From: JBDKUD01 sp050943315
Lineage (GTDB): Bacteria > Bacillota > Syntrophomonadia > Syntrophomonadales > Syntrophomonadaceae
Length of the DNA stretch: 14,166 nt
Assembly: GCA_050943315.1 (NCBI GenBank)
Contig: JBMNOY010000056.1
Location: 1-14,166, forward strand
Reading direction: 5' to 3'
Under the pieces are notes generated by a model, which had not been told where the DNA came from, made no database searches, and saw only the letters and a list, made by a program, of their open reading frames with translations. Position numbers and translations under genes: made by a program. Positions 6,958 to 14,166 of the stretch are shown piece after piece (within the stretch, counting starts at the first letter, position 1; every line of letters begins with the position of its first letter).

Positions 6958-7317
6958 ACACTGGCGGCTTCACCGCACGCAGACTATTATGACTTACACA
7001 GACTAAGGCGGATACAATGTATATACGGGTTTATTTGCAGTCTGCGTTGGCATCTGTAATTATCATTCATAGTTAACACTGTGTGCGTCTGTATTGAATT
7101 TGCTGAACTAAACCATTATGACACTGATAGTTTAATATCCTTAACCGCGTAAATCATATTAAGATCCACCCTCCGGGTACCACTGATGCTCCCGGTGGGT
7201 TGCTATTAAAGTTGCGCGTAATCCGCGGTAATCCGCGTTGAATTATAGAATCAGCGGGAACCGGCCCGGGGAAGAATGTCGAGCAGAAGTAACTGATATC
7301 TGGGGGGAAGCAATAGA
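6958..7317 (+). other. Gene-free purC-purF spacer with short repeats
   Basis: No credible coding frame, tRNA or aptamer is visible. Contents are: an inverted repeat ACGCAGACT (6977-6985) / AGTCTGCGT (7039-7047); a weak promoter candidate TTGAAT-17-TATGAC (7094-7122, 4 of 6 matches in each box); a hairpin ACCCTCCGGG / CCCGGTGGGT (7168-7200) with one T-T mismatch but no proper T tract after it; and two abutting copies of GTAATCCGCG (7218-7237). In the Bacillus gene order this position is occupied by purS-purQ-purL. Confidence 0.6.
7218..7237 (+). repeat. Tandem 10-bp direct repeat (two copies)
   Basis: GTAATCCGCG occurs twice with no spacer (7218-7227, 7228-7237), about 80 bp before purF. Two copies one helical turn apart could be a protein-binding site, but no regulator is recognised. 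Confidence 0.7.
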
Positions 7318-8718
7318 ATGTCTTATGAGATAGAGGATAAATTCAAAGACGAGTGCGGAGTATTTGGAGTTTACCTTAATAACCCGTCCAGTGACACTGA
7401 TGCCGCCCGAACTGCCTTCTACGGACTGTATGCACTCCAGCACCGAGGACAGGAAAGCGCCGGTATTGCTGTTTCCAACGGCCAAAAAATAGAAGTTTGC
7501 AAAGGCATGGGGCTGGTTTCCGAAGTCATAAATGACAATGCCATCAAGGGACTTAAGGGTAATATTGCTATTGGTCATGTGCGTTATTCCACTACTGGTG
7601 AAAGCGGCCTGGTTAACGCCCAGCCTCTGGTGTTCCACTATCTTAACGGAATGGTGGCCCTGGCTCATAACGGCAATCTGGTTAATACCACTGAGCTCAG
7701 GCACCGTCTGGCGACTTACGGATCAGTATTCCAAACTACTACAGACACGGAGATTGTGGCCAATCTTCTAGCCAGGTATTCCCAGGACAAATTAGAAGAT
7801 GCCCTGGCTAAATGTATGATAGATATTAAAGGAGCTTTTGCCCTGGTAATAATAACCGAAAATAAACTGGTGGGAGTCAGGGATCAGATGGGCATTCGGC
7901 CTTTGTGCATCGGCAGCCTGGATGGGAATTATGTATTGGCTTCTGAATCCGCGGCTCTTGATACCGTGGGGGCTCAATTTATCAGAGACGTGGAACCGGG
8001 GGAAATAGTGGTGATTGAACAAGATGGCTTAAGATCCCTCAAGGTAGCCAAATCACCCCGGGATGCCCATTGTGTTTTCGAATATATCTATTTTGCCCGT
8101 CCCGACAGTACTATCGATGGAATAAATGTTTACCAGGCCCGCAGGCAGCTGGGCAAACAGTTAGCTCGGGAATGCAATATTGAAGCTGATATGGTAATAT
8201 CAGTTCCCGATTCCGGTACGGCAGCAGCAATGGGTTATGCTGAAGAGGCCGGACTGCCTTTCGAAGAGGGGCTTATGAAAAACCGCTATGTGGGAAGAAC
8301 CTTTATACAACCCACCCAGCAAATGCGGGAAATGGGAGTCAGAATAAAACTCAATCCTAATAACGAAGTGGTAGCCGGCAAGCGCATAATTATGGTGGAC
8401 GACTCCATAGTGAGGGGAACTACCAGCAAGAAAATAGTTAAGATGCTGCGGGAGGCTGGTGCGGCCGAAGTGCATATGGCAGTCTCCTCTCCTCCCACCA
8501 AATTCTCCTGCTACTATGGGATTGATACTTCGCGGCCGGGGGAACTTATAGCCAATACCATGGGTATTGGGCAAATAGGTGAATACATTGGCGCGGATAG
8601 TTTGCATTATATAAGCCTGGAAGGAATGTTCAAGGCCTTAAATCACGGCCCGGAGGCTTTCTGTGCAGCTTGTTTCAGTGGTGATTATCCGGTGCCAATT
8701 GAAAGTGGGGAGGACTAA
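7318..8718 (+). CDS. purF: Amidophosphoribosyltransferase, [4Fe-4S] type with propeptide
   Basis: PurF converts PRPP and glutamine to phosphoribosylamine, the committed step. The 466-residue protein has an N-terminal Ntn-type glutaminase domain and a C-terminal type I phosphoribosyltransferase domain. Twelve residues precede Cys13 of CGVFG, the nucleophile freed by propeptide cleavage. QHRGQESAGI (41-50) and GHVRYSTTG (86-94) are glutaminase motifs. The PRPP loop is IIMVDDSIVRGTTS (357-370). Cys252, Cys398, Cys449 and Cys452 have exactly the spacing (146, 51, 3) of the four Fe-S ligands of Bacillus subtilis PurF, so this is the oxygen-sensitive, cluster-bearing, nucleotide-inhibited form. The start is ATG 7318 with a GGGGGG ribosome-binding site at 7302-7307. 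purM follows after 1 bp. Confidence 0.98.
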   Translation: MSYEIEDKFKDECGVFGVYLNNPSSDTDAARTAFYGLYALQHRGQESAGIAVSNGQKIEVCKGMGLVSEVINDNAIKGLKGNIAIGHVRYSTTGESGLVNAQPLVFHYLNGMVALAHNGNLVNTTELRHRLATYGSVFQTTTDTEIVANLLARYSQDKLEDALAKCMIDIKGAFALVIITENKLVGVRDQMGIRPLCIGSLDGNYVLASESAALDTVGAQFIRDVEPGEIVVIEQDGLRSLKVAKSPRDAHCVFEYIYFARPDSTIDGINVYQARRQLGKQLARECNIEADMVISVPDSGTAAAMGYAEEAGLPFEEGLMKNRYVGRTFIQPTQQMREMGVRIKLNPNNEVVAGKRIIMVDDSIVRGTTSKKIVKMLREAGAAEVHMAVSSPPTKFSCYYGIDTSRPGELIANTMGIGQIGEYIGADSLHYISLEGMFKALNHGPEAFCAACFSGDYPVPIESGED

Positions 8719-8719
8719 A

Positions 8720-9757
8720 ATGGAAAAAGCAGGTTTAAGTTACAAAGAAGCCGGGGTAGACATAGATGCTGCTAATGAATCAGTGGATTTAATCAAAAAG
8801 TGGGTAGATCAAACCAAAAGGCCGGAAGTTCTTGCCGGTATTGGTTCATTTGGCGGCTTTTTCGCGCTGGATACGCAAAAATACAACCACCCGGTGTTAG
8901 TTTCCGGGACTGACGGAGTAGGTACCAAGCTGAAAATTGCGCATATGCTGGGCATCCATGATACGGTCGGTATTGACCTGGTGGCAATGTGTGTTAATGA
9001 TATCCTGGTTCATGGTGCTGAACCGTTATTTTTCCTGGATTATATAGCGGTCGGAAAACTGCAACCCGGGGTGGTTGAAGATTTAGTCAAAGGGGTCAGT
9101 ACGGGATGTCAGCAAGCAGGCTGTGCCTTAATTGGTGGCGAAACTGCGGAAATGCCGGGCTTTTATAAACCAAACGAATATGATCTGGCTGGTTTTGCGG
9201 TAGGTGTAGTGGAGCGTGAAAGGTTAATAAACGGAAATACTATTGAAGACGGTGATATTATAATCGGCCTGCCATCCTCGGGAATTCACTCCAATGGTTA
9301 CTCCCTGGCCCGCAAGATACTGCTGGAAAAGGCGGGACTGAGCCTTGACCAGTATATAGAATCCCTGGGTAAAACCCTTGGCGAAGAGCTTATTACCCCG
9401 ACCCGCATCTATGTTAAAACAATTTTGCCTTTGTTGGATAAGATGGAGATTAAGGGTATGGCACATATTACCGGGGGAGGCATAACGGAGAATCTGCAGA
9501 GAATACTTCCTGCCGGTATGGGAGCGGTTATAAACTCTTCCGCCATTGACATAAAGCCGGTATTTAAACTAATGCAGGAGCTGGGGCAAGTAGACCAGGC
9601 AGAGATGTTCAGAACATTTAATATGGGAATCGGATATGTTCTGGTAACTTCACCGCAACTGAGCAATAATGCTTTTAAGTATTTGCAGGACAACGGGGAA
9701 AAACCAGTAATAATAGGGAAGGTAAGCTCACAGGAGCAAAAGGTAATAATTCAATGA
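8720..9757 (+). CDS. purM: Phosphoribosylformylglycinamidine cyclo-ligase (AIR synthetase)
   Basis: PurM closes the imidazole ring, turning FGAM into AIR with ATP. The frame extends back to 8663 inside purF, but ATG 8720 is preferred: GGGGAGGA lies at 8707-8713, homology begins at SYKEAGVDIDAAN (7-19), and the resulting 345 residues are the normal length. Family motifs include GTDGVGTKL (63-71), GGETAEMPGFY (139-149) and HITGGGITENL in the C-terminal half. The gene starts 1 bp after the purF stop, and its own stop overlaps the purN start (ATGA). Its substrate FGAM must come from an FGAM synthase encoded elsewhere. Confidence 0.97.
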   Translation: MEKAGLSYKEAGVDIDAANESVDLIKKWVDQTKRPEVLAGIGSFGGFFALDTQKYNHPVLVSGTDGVGTKLKIAHMLGIHDTVGIDLVAMCVNDILVHGAEPLFFLDYIAVGKLQPGVVEDLVKGVSTGCQQAGCALIGGETAEMPGFYKPNEYDLAGFAVGVVERERLINGNTIEDGDIIIGLPSSGIHSNGYSLARKILLEKAGLSLDQYIESLGKTLGEELITPTRIYVKTILPLLDKMEIKGMAHITGGGITENLQRILPAGMGAVINSSAIDIKPVFKLMQELGQVDQAEMFRTFNMGIGYVLVTSPQLSNNAFKYLQDNGEKPVIIGKVSSQEQKVIIQ

Positions 9758-10386
9758 TACGGATTATGGAACCAAGAAAATTAAACCTGGCTGTCCTGGC
9801 CTCCGGCCGGGGCAGCAATTTCGAGGCTATACATAACGCCATTGTCAGAAAAGACCTGGAAGCCCAAATAAGTATCCTGATAAGTGACAAGGAACAGGCA
9901 GCCGCCTTGAAAAAGGCCACTGAACGTGATATACCCGCTTTATTTATTAACCCGCACAATTTTACCAACCGTGAGGAATATGAAACCGAAATGGTTAAGC
10001 ATTTAATGGCCAGAAATGTTGATCTTATAGTGCTGGCCGGTTATATGAGACTGGTTGGGCAGGTACTTTTAAAGGCCTATAAGCATCGCATTGTTAATAT
10101 CCATCCGGCTTTATTACCATCATTTCCCGGCCTGCATGCCCAGAAGCAGGCAGTAGAATACGGAGTACGATTCAGTGGGTGTACAGTGCATTTTGTAGAT
10201 GAAGGGATGGATACCGGCCCGATAATTTTGCAGTCGGTGGTGCCGGTTCGGCAGGAAGATGATGAGGACAGCCTGGCGGAGCGGATTCTGGTGGAAGAAC
10301 ATAATACTTATTGGCGGGCGATTCAATTGATTGCCGAGGGAAAGGTTTATATAGACAAGCGCAAGGTATATATAAAGGAGGTTTAA
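9754..10386 (+). CDS. purN: Phosphoribosylglycinamide formyltransferase (GAR transformylase)
   Basis: PurN transfers a formyl group from 10-formyl-THF to GAR, giving FGAR. The 210 residues match PurN length. Motifs are SGRGSNF (17-23, phosphate-binding), NIHPALLPSFPG (115-126) and VDEGMDTGPI (148-157). The catalytic triad Asn115-His117-Asp153 has the same spacing as Asn106-His108-Asp144 of the E. coli enzyme. ATG 9754 overlaps the purM stop by 4 bp. An in-frame ATG at 9766 is an alternative start four residues shorter. Being folate-dependent, the enzyme couples the pathway to one-carbon metabolism. No formate-dependent PurT is seen here. Confidence 0.97.
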   Translation: MIRIMEPRKLNLAVLASGRGSNFEAIHNAIVRKDLEAQISILISDKEQAAALKKATERDIPALFINPHNFTNREEYETEMVKHLMARNVDLIVLAGYMRLVGQVLLKAYKHRIVNIHPALLPSFPGLHAQKQAVEYGVRFSGCTVHFVDEGMDTGPIILQSVVPVRQEDDEDSLAERILVEEHNTYWRAIQLIAEGKVYIDKRKVYIKEV

Positions 10387-10388
10387 CC

Positions 10389-11909
10389 ATGAAAAGAGCA
10401 TTAATCAGTGTATCCAATAAAACAGGCATAGTAGATTTCGCCCGGGGTCTGGAAAAGCTGGGTTACGAAATAATCTCTACCGGAGGAACCTATAATGCCT
10501 TAAAGGAGGCTGGAGTAAAGGTTATAAAAGTGGCTGATGTTACCGGTTTCCCCGAAATTCTGGATGGACGGGTCAAAACCTTGCATCCCAAAGTTCATGG
10601 CGGCATACTGGCCAAACGCATCCCGGAACACATGCAGCAGCTGGAGAAAAACCAAATAACCCCTATAGACATTGTTGCCGTAAATCTGTATCCCTTCCGG
10701 GAGACCATCAGCAAACCGGGGGTTTCCCTGGAGGAAGCCATCGAGAATATCGATATCGGTGGTCCAACCATGGTCAGGGCAGCAGCTAAGAATTATCAGG
10801 ATGTAGTTATTATAGTTAAACCGGAATTTTATGAACAGGTATTAAAAGAGCTGGAGCTTAACGGCGATATTAATCAGGAAATGCGTTTTAAGCTGGCTAT
10901 GGAAGCCTTTAGCCACACTGCTGCTTATGATGCCATGATTTCTACCTATTTGGCTGAACTTGCCGGTACTGATTTCCGTGACAACATGGTTATTGCCGGC
11001 GAAAAAGTATATGACTTAAGGTATGGGGAAAATCCGCACCAAAAAGCATGTTTCTACCGCAATATGAGTCCGGGAACAGGTCTGGCTGATGCCCGGGTAT
11101 TAAATGGCAAGGAGCTTTCTTATAATAATATTATTGATACCCAGGCAGCCTGGAGCCTGGTCAAAGAGTTTGATGAGACCGCTTGTGTAATAGTCAAACA
11201 TACTAACCCGTGCGGTACAGCTATCGGGGCTACATTGGAGGAGGCTTTTGACAAAGCTTTTAGCGCGGACCCGGTTTCAGCTTTTGGTGGTATAATTGCT
11301 TTTAACCGCAGCGTAGATTTAAAGACCGCCGAGAAAGCTGTCAAACCTTTTATGGAAGTTATTATTGCCCCGGGTTATGAAAAAGATGCTCTGGAATGTT
11401 TGCAGGCCAAAAAGAATCTGCGCCTATTGGAAATGCCTCTGAAAGACTCCAATGACCTGCAGGTGAGAAGTGTCGAAGGCGGATTTGTAGTTCAGAAAAG
11501 TGACCGGGGTGAGCTTGATATAAATAAGCTACAGGTTGTAACTGAAATTAAGCCTACTCCGGAACAGCTTAAAGAGCTGTCTTTTGCCTGGAAAGTGGTT
11601 AAACATGTTAAGTCTAATGCCATTGTAGTAGCACGGGACGGTATGACCATCGGGGTTGGCGCCGGACAAATGAACCGGGTAGGTTCTGCCGAAATAGCTT
11701 TTAAGAGCGGCGCTGCCAAATGTAAGGGTGCCGTACTGGCATCTGATGCCTTCTTCCCCTTTAAAGATACGGTAGAACTAGCGGCTAAGAACGGCATAAC
11801 AGCAATAATTCAACCGGGTGGTTCCATCAGGGATCAGGAAAGCATTGATGAATGTAATAAAAATGGCATTGCCATGGTATTTACCGGCATGCGCCATTTC
11901 AAACACTAA
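10389..11909 (+). CDS. purH: Bifunctional AICAR transformylase / IMP cyclohydrolase
   Basis: PurH carries out the last two steps: formylation of AICAR and cyclisation to IMP. ATG 10389, behind AAGGAGGT at 10376-10383, gives 506 residues, the usual length; the open frame upstream to 10311 lies inside purN and is not used. The N-terminal MGS-like cyclohydrolase domain shows SVSNKTG (7-13), STGGT (30-34) and TGFPEILDGRVKTLHPKVHG (52-71). The C-terminal transformylase domain shows RYGENPHQ (211-218) and the catalytic KHTNPCG (270-276). The gene is 2 bp after purN. A 111-bp spacer separates it from purD. Confidence 0.98.
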   Translation: MKRALISVSNKTGIVDFARGLEKLGYEIISTGGTYNALKEAGVKVIKVADVTGFPEILDGRVKTLHPKVHGGILAKRIPEHMQQLEKNQITPIDIVAVNLYPFRETISKPGVSLEEAIENIDIGGPTMVRAAAKNYQDVVIIVKPEFYEQVLKELELNGDINQEMRFKLAMEAFSHTAAYDAMISTYLAELAGTDFRDNMVIAGEKVYDLRYGENPHQKACFYRNMSPGTGLADARVLNGKELSYNNIIDTQAAWSLVKEFDETACVIVKHTNPCGTAIGATLEEAFDKAFSADPVSAFGGIIAFNRSVDLKTAEKAVKPFMEVIIAPGYEKDALECLQAKKNLRLLEMPLKDSNDLQVRSVEGGFVVQKSDRGELDINKLQVVTEIKPTPEQLKELSFAWKVVKHVKSNAIVVARDGMTIGVGAGQMNRVGSAEIAFKSGAAKCKGAVLASDAFFPFKDTVELAAKNGITAIIQPGGSIRDQESIDECNKNGIAMVFTGMRHFKH

Positions 11910-11938
11910 CAGTAGAGGATGTTAATTCAACATAATAA

Positions 11939-11976
11939 TGCGGATAACAGGATGCAGATCGGTGCTTAAATCCGCA
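11939..11976 (+). repeat. Inverted repeat in the purH-purD spacer
   Basis: TGCGGAT (11939-11945) and ATCCGCA (11970-11976) are complementary across 24 nt. The same GCGGAT/ATCCGC core appears in the purC-purF spacer (7008-7013, 7221-7226, 7231-7236). It may be a processing hairpin or a binding site. It has no T tract and is not an intrinsic terminator. Confidence 0.5.
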
Positions 11977-12020
11977 GTCTGTGTTTAAAGTATCGAGTAC
12001 CAAGTCAAGGGAGGTATATT

Positions 12021-13301
12021 GTGGGTAAGAGGGTATTGGTTATAGGACAAGGGGCGCGCGAACATGCCCTGACCTGGAAGCTGGCGCAAAGCGCGGAAAT
12101 AGATAAACTGTATGCGGCACCAGGCAATCCGGGTATAGGAGAATGGGCTGAATGTGTAAACATTGAAGCCACCGATATAGAAAAATTATTGACTTTTGCT
12201 GCTGATAATAAAATAGATCTAACTGTAGTTGGACCAGAAGCACCGCTGATAGAGGGAATTGTTGACCGCTTTCAGACCGCTGGATTAAGAATTTTTGGGC
12301 CCACCGCAGCTGCGGCAAGATTAGAAGGCAGCAAAGTATTTACCAAAAATCTGTTAAAGAAATATAATATTCCAACAGCAGATTATGAAGTCTTTAATGA
12401 TGTTGAATCAGCCCTTAGTTTTGTGCACCAATATACTGACCAGGGTAAACCGGTAGTAATAAAGGCAGACGGGCTGGCGGCTGGAAAAGGTGTAATTATA
12501 GCTCAAAACTTTGCGGAAGCAAAGGCGGCGGTTGAAGTCATACTAAAGGAAAAAAGCTTTGGTGAGGCTGGTAAACAGATTGTTGTGGAAGAATATCTGG
12601 AAGGCGAAGAGGTAAGCTTTTTCGCAGTAAGTGATGGGGTCAATTATGTACCGCTGCTTGCGGCACAGGATCATAAGCGCATATTTGATGATGATAAAGG
12701 CCCCAATACGGGAGGAATGGGAGCTTATTGTTTTCCCCCGGTGTATACTCAGACGATTCACCAGCAAGTGATAGAGAAGATTATTGAGCCGGTAATTAAA
12801 GCCATGCAAAACGAGGGCCATCCCTATCAGGGGGTTTTATATGCGGGATTAATGATTACTGCTGATGGCCCCAAGGTTTTGGAATTCAACGCCCGCTTTG
12901 GCGATCCTGAAACCCAGGTTTTAATGCCTATGATTAAAAGCGACATCTTACCTCTGTTCGAAATGGCTGCACAGGGCAAACTGGATAATTACCAGGTTGA
13001 GCTAAATGAGGGCAACTGTGTTTGTGTAGTCCTGGCTTCCAGGGGATATCCGGGAAGTTACGAAAAGGGTAAAATAATAGCAGGATTAGATAACCTGGCA
13101 GCGGATACGATGGTTTTTCATGCCGGGACAGCCATTAAAGATAGTCAGCTCGTAACCAGCGGCGGCAGGGTATTAAGTGTGGTTTGCCGTGGTCAGGATA
13201 TCGAGGAGGCTATTTCTAAAGTATACGACCAGATAAAAAAGGTTTTTTTTGAGGGAGTACAGTATAGAAAAGATATAGGTAAAAAAGCTCTTCGTTACTA
13301 A
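12021..13301 (+). CDS. purD: Phosphoribosylamine-glycine ligase (GAR synthetase)
   Basis: PurD joins glycine to the unstable phosphoribosylamine made by PurF, using ATP. It begins at GTG 12021 behind AAGGGAGGT (12007-12015). The 426 residues form the family's N-terminal domain (VLVIGQGAREHAL, 5-17), an ATP-grasp core (FGPTAAAARLEGSK, VVIKADGLAAGKGVI, NTGGMGAY, EFNARFGDPETQ) and a C-terminal domain. The length is standard. The glycine-rich loop reads GQGAREHAL rather than the commoner GGGGREHA, which should be tolerated. It is the last recognised purine gene. The next gene begins immediately after its stop. Confidence 0.97.
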   Translation: MGKRVLVIGQGAREHALTWKLAQSAEIDKLYAAPGNPGIGEWAECVNIEATDIEKLLTFAADNKIDLTVVGPEAPLIEGIVDRFQTAGLRIFGPTAAAARLEGSKVFTKNLLKKYNIPTADYEVFNDVESALSFVHQYTDQGKPVVIKADGLAAGKGVIIAQNFAEAKAAVEVILKEKSFGEAGKQIVVEEYLEGEEVSFFAVSDGVNYVPLLAAQDHKRIFDDDKGPNTGGMGAYCFPPVYTQTIHQQVIEKIIEPVIKAMQNEGHPYQGVLYAGLMITADGPKVLEFNARFGDPETQVLMPMIKSDILPLFEMAAQGKLDNYQVELNEGNCVCVVLASRGYPGSYEKGKIIAGLDNLAADTMVFHAGTAIKDSQLVTSGGRVLSVVCRGQDIEEAISKVYDQIKKVFFEGVQYRKDIGKKALRY

Positions 13302-13319
13302 ATGTTCAGGGGTGAAAAT

Positions 13320-13859
13320 GTGAATTCTCTTCTCCACAAGCCAGTTGTAAGGATAATTTTGGTGCTGGTTGCGATTGCCATGTTGTTTTACCTTCCCACC
13401 CGTGAGTTTCTTAAGGTTACTTGTATAACCGGGGTTCCAGTTTTTTTCCTGTTTTTATTTTTAGGAAAACAACGCCGCTATTCTATTAAATGGACATCTG
13501 GTATCGCAGCACTACTTGTTTTTCTAGGCGGTTATGTATATCTTCTGACTGGTTTGCCGGAAAGGATTGAAGTTCGCCGGATAACTGCAGATGGTAATAT
13601 GCTGACAGCCAACGGCCAATATGATGCTGCCATAGCAGAATATCGTAAGTTAGAGAAGCTGGGTATGAAAGATAAAATGGAAGACAAGGTTGAGGAAGTC
13701 GAAAGGGAAAAGAATGCCCACCGGGATATTGAGTTAGCCAGGCAACTGATAAAAGTGCAGGACTATAAGGAGGCCAGGAAAATGCTGGAAGCCATACCGC
13801 AAAACACCTGGGCTTACCGGGATGCCGCCCGGCTGCTTAAGTCCATCCCGGAAGAATAA
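13320..13859 (+). CDS. Membrane protein of unknown function with TPR-like C-terminal tail
   Basis: The function is not recognised. Three hydrophobic helices lie at about residues 10-26, 33-49 and 58-77. A charged soluble tail of ~100 residues follows, with two helical-hairpin segments resembling tetratricopeptide repeats (about 92-112 with GQYDAAIAEYRKLEKLG, and 137-159 with QDYKEARKMLEAIP). Between them is a Glu/Lys-rich helix (KMEDKVEEVEREK) likely to be a coiled coil. Two starts compete. ATG 13302 directly follows the purD stop but has no ribosome-binding site; GTG 13320 has AGGGGTGA at 13308-13315. I chose GTG (179 residues). The gene is probably cotranscribed with pur genes, which does not prove a role in purine synthesis. 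The tail may mediate protein-protein contacts. Confidence 0.75.
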   Translation: MNSLLHKPVVRIILVLVAIAMLFYLPTREFLKVTCITGVPVFFLFLFLGKQRRYSIKWTSGIAALLVFLGGYVYLLTGLPERIEVRRITADGNMLTANGQYDAAIAEYRKLEKLGMKDKMEDKVEEVEREKNAHRDIELARQLIKVQDYKEARKMLEAIPQNTWAYRDAARLLKSIPEE

Positions 13860-13919
13860 AACTTGCCCATATACATATCATCAGAAATAGCAAAGCAATA
13901 GTCAGGGGAAAGGGAGAGT

Positions 13920-14081
13920 ATGGCACTAACTTTAAAGGACATTAAAAACAGCCCCATATTAAACAGCTATATGAACATTGGTAATGCTTTTATCGGCAAT
14001 ATAGGTGCGATTGAACATAATATGCATCATGCCGAGCTTACCTCCCTTAATAAATTTTCATTTTCTTTCAATATCTATTGA
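13920..14081 (+). pseudogene. HD-domain phosphohydrolase gene, truncated after ~45 codons
   Basis: ATG 13920, behind a G/A-rich ribosome-binding site (13905-13917), opens a frame of 53 codons ending TGA 14079-14081. Residues 1 to ~43 (MALTLKDIKNSPILNSYMNI then GNAFIGNIGAIEHNMHHAEL, two adjoining pieces) resemble the start of a clostridial HD-family protein that normally begins with TL.DIK and reaches EH...RHA, where the first metal-binding His lies. The following residues (NKFSFSFNIY) do not continue that family, and no other frame after ~14050 does. The catalytic HD and the rest of the protein are missing, so the gene is probably disrupted by a deletion or an insertion. Family recall is from memory and moderate in certainty. 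Confidence 0.55.
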
Positions 14082-14083
14082 AA
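14066..14083 (+). repeat. Perfect inverted repeat near the HD-gene breakpoint
   Basis: TTTCAATA (14066-14073) and TATTGAAA (14076-14083) are perfectly complementary with a 2-nt spacer. They lie within ~20 bp of the point where HD homology ends. A second inverted repeat, AATTACA / TGTAATT (14126-14145), follows. The DNA from ~14050 to the window end is AT-rich and non-coding as far as visible. Confidence 0.5.
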
Positions 14084-14166
14084 TCGCAGTATTTCATTTT
14101 AGTTATGAACAGCAGTTCTCTTATTAATTACATCTTTGTGTAATTTTGGTTGTTAACAGGTACACC

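Noticed and set aside
7161..7200. T-box or purine (guanine) aptamer before purF
   Set aside because: CCACCCTCCGGGTACCAC loosely recalls the T-box sequence, but the conserved AGGGTGGNACC order is absent. No three-way guanine aptamer core is present in 6958-7317.
7168..7200. Intrinsic terminator between purC and purF
   Set aside because: The hairpin is followed by TGCTATTAAAG, not a T tract, so termination is not supported.
7276..7296. Short upstream ORF (ATG to TGA, six codons) before purF
   Set aside because: There is no clear ribosome-binding site and nothing in the peptide suggests attenuation.
8200..8607. Minus-strand open frames opposite purF and other pur genes
   Set aside because: They are antisense shadows of well-conserved coding sequence, without ribosome-binding sites or family features.
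8663..8719. purM start inside purF
   Set aside because: Residues before 8720 do not match PurM, and the GGGGAGGA site points to ATG 8720.
1..14166. CRISPR arrays, tRNA or rRNA genes, transposase genes
   Set aside because: No regularly spaced repeats, cloverleaf genes or transposase motifs are visible on either strand.

Overview
The window (14,166 bp, moderate-to-low GC) looks like a chromosome segment from an anaerobic Firmicute of the class Clostridia. The evidence is strong GGAGG-type ribosome-binding sites, occasional TTG/GTG starts, a ykkC-family riboswitch before a purine operon, Bacillus-like pur gene order, a [4Fe-4S]-type PurF with a propeptide, and soluble chemotaxis receptors. Genus-level placement is not possible from the sequence alone. 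All recognised genes are on the + strand.

Region 1 (1-2925) is a chemotaxis module: receptor, CheW, receptor. The two receptors are close paralogues without membrane segments. Each has a sensor region built from two tandem copies of the same ~105-residue unit. The first is cut by the window edge and has a frameshift near its 3' end at an A5 tract. The second is intact and ends at a strong intrinsic terminator.

Region 2 (2926-4060) holds a 104-codon stop-free, start-less and methionine-free frame that looks like a gene remnant. It is followed by an intact GPR1/FUN34/YaaH (SatP-type) acetate transporter gene with its own terminator.

Region 3 (4107-13301) is a de novo purine operon: purE-purB-purC-(360 bp gap)-purF-purM-purN-purH-purD. 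It is preceded by a good sigma-A-type promoter, a ykkC-family aptamer (most likely the PRPP-sensing subtype) and a terminator whose 5' arm overlaps the aptamer's 3' end, as expected of an ON switch. The encoded enzymes cover PRPP to phosphoribosylamine (PurF), GAR (PurD), FGAR (PurN), AIR (PurM), CAIR (PurE), SAICAR (PurC), AICAR (PurB) and IMP (PurH). FGAM synthase (purS/Q/L) and purK are absent. The purC-purF gap sits where purSQL lie in the Bacillus order.

Region 4 (13302-14166) has a small membrane protein with a TPR-like tail, placed directly after purD. After it comes the first ~45 codons of an HD-domain phosphohydrolase gene, which then breaks off into AT-rich, repeat-containing DNA of unknown origin.
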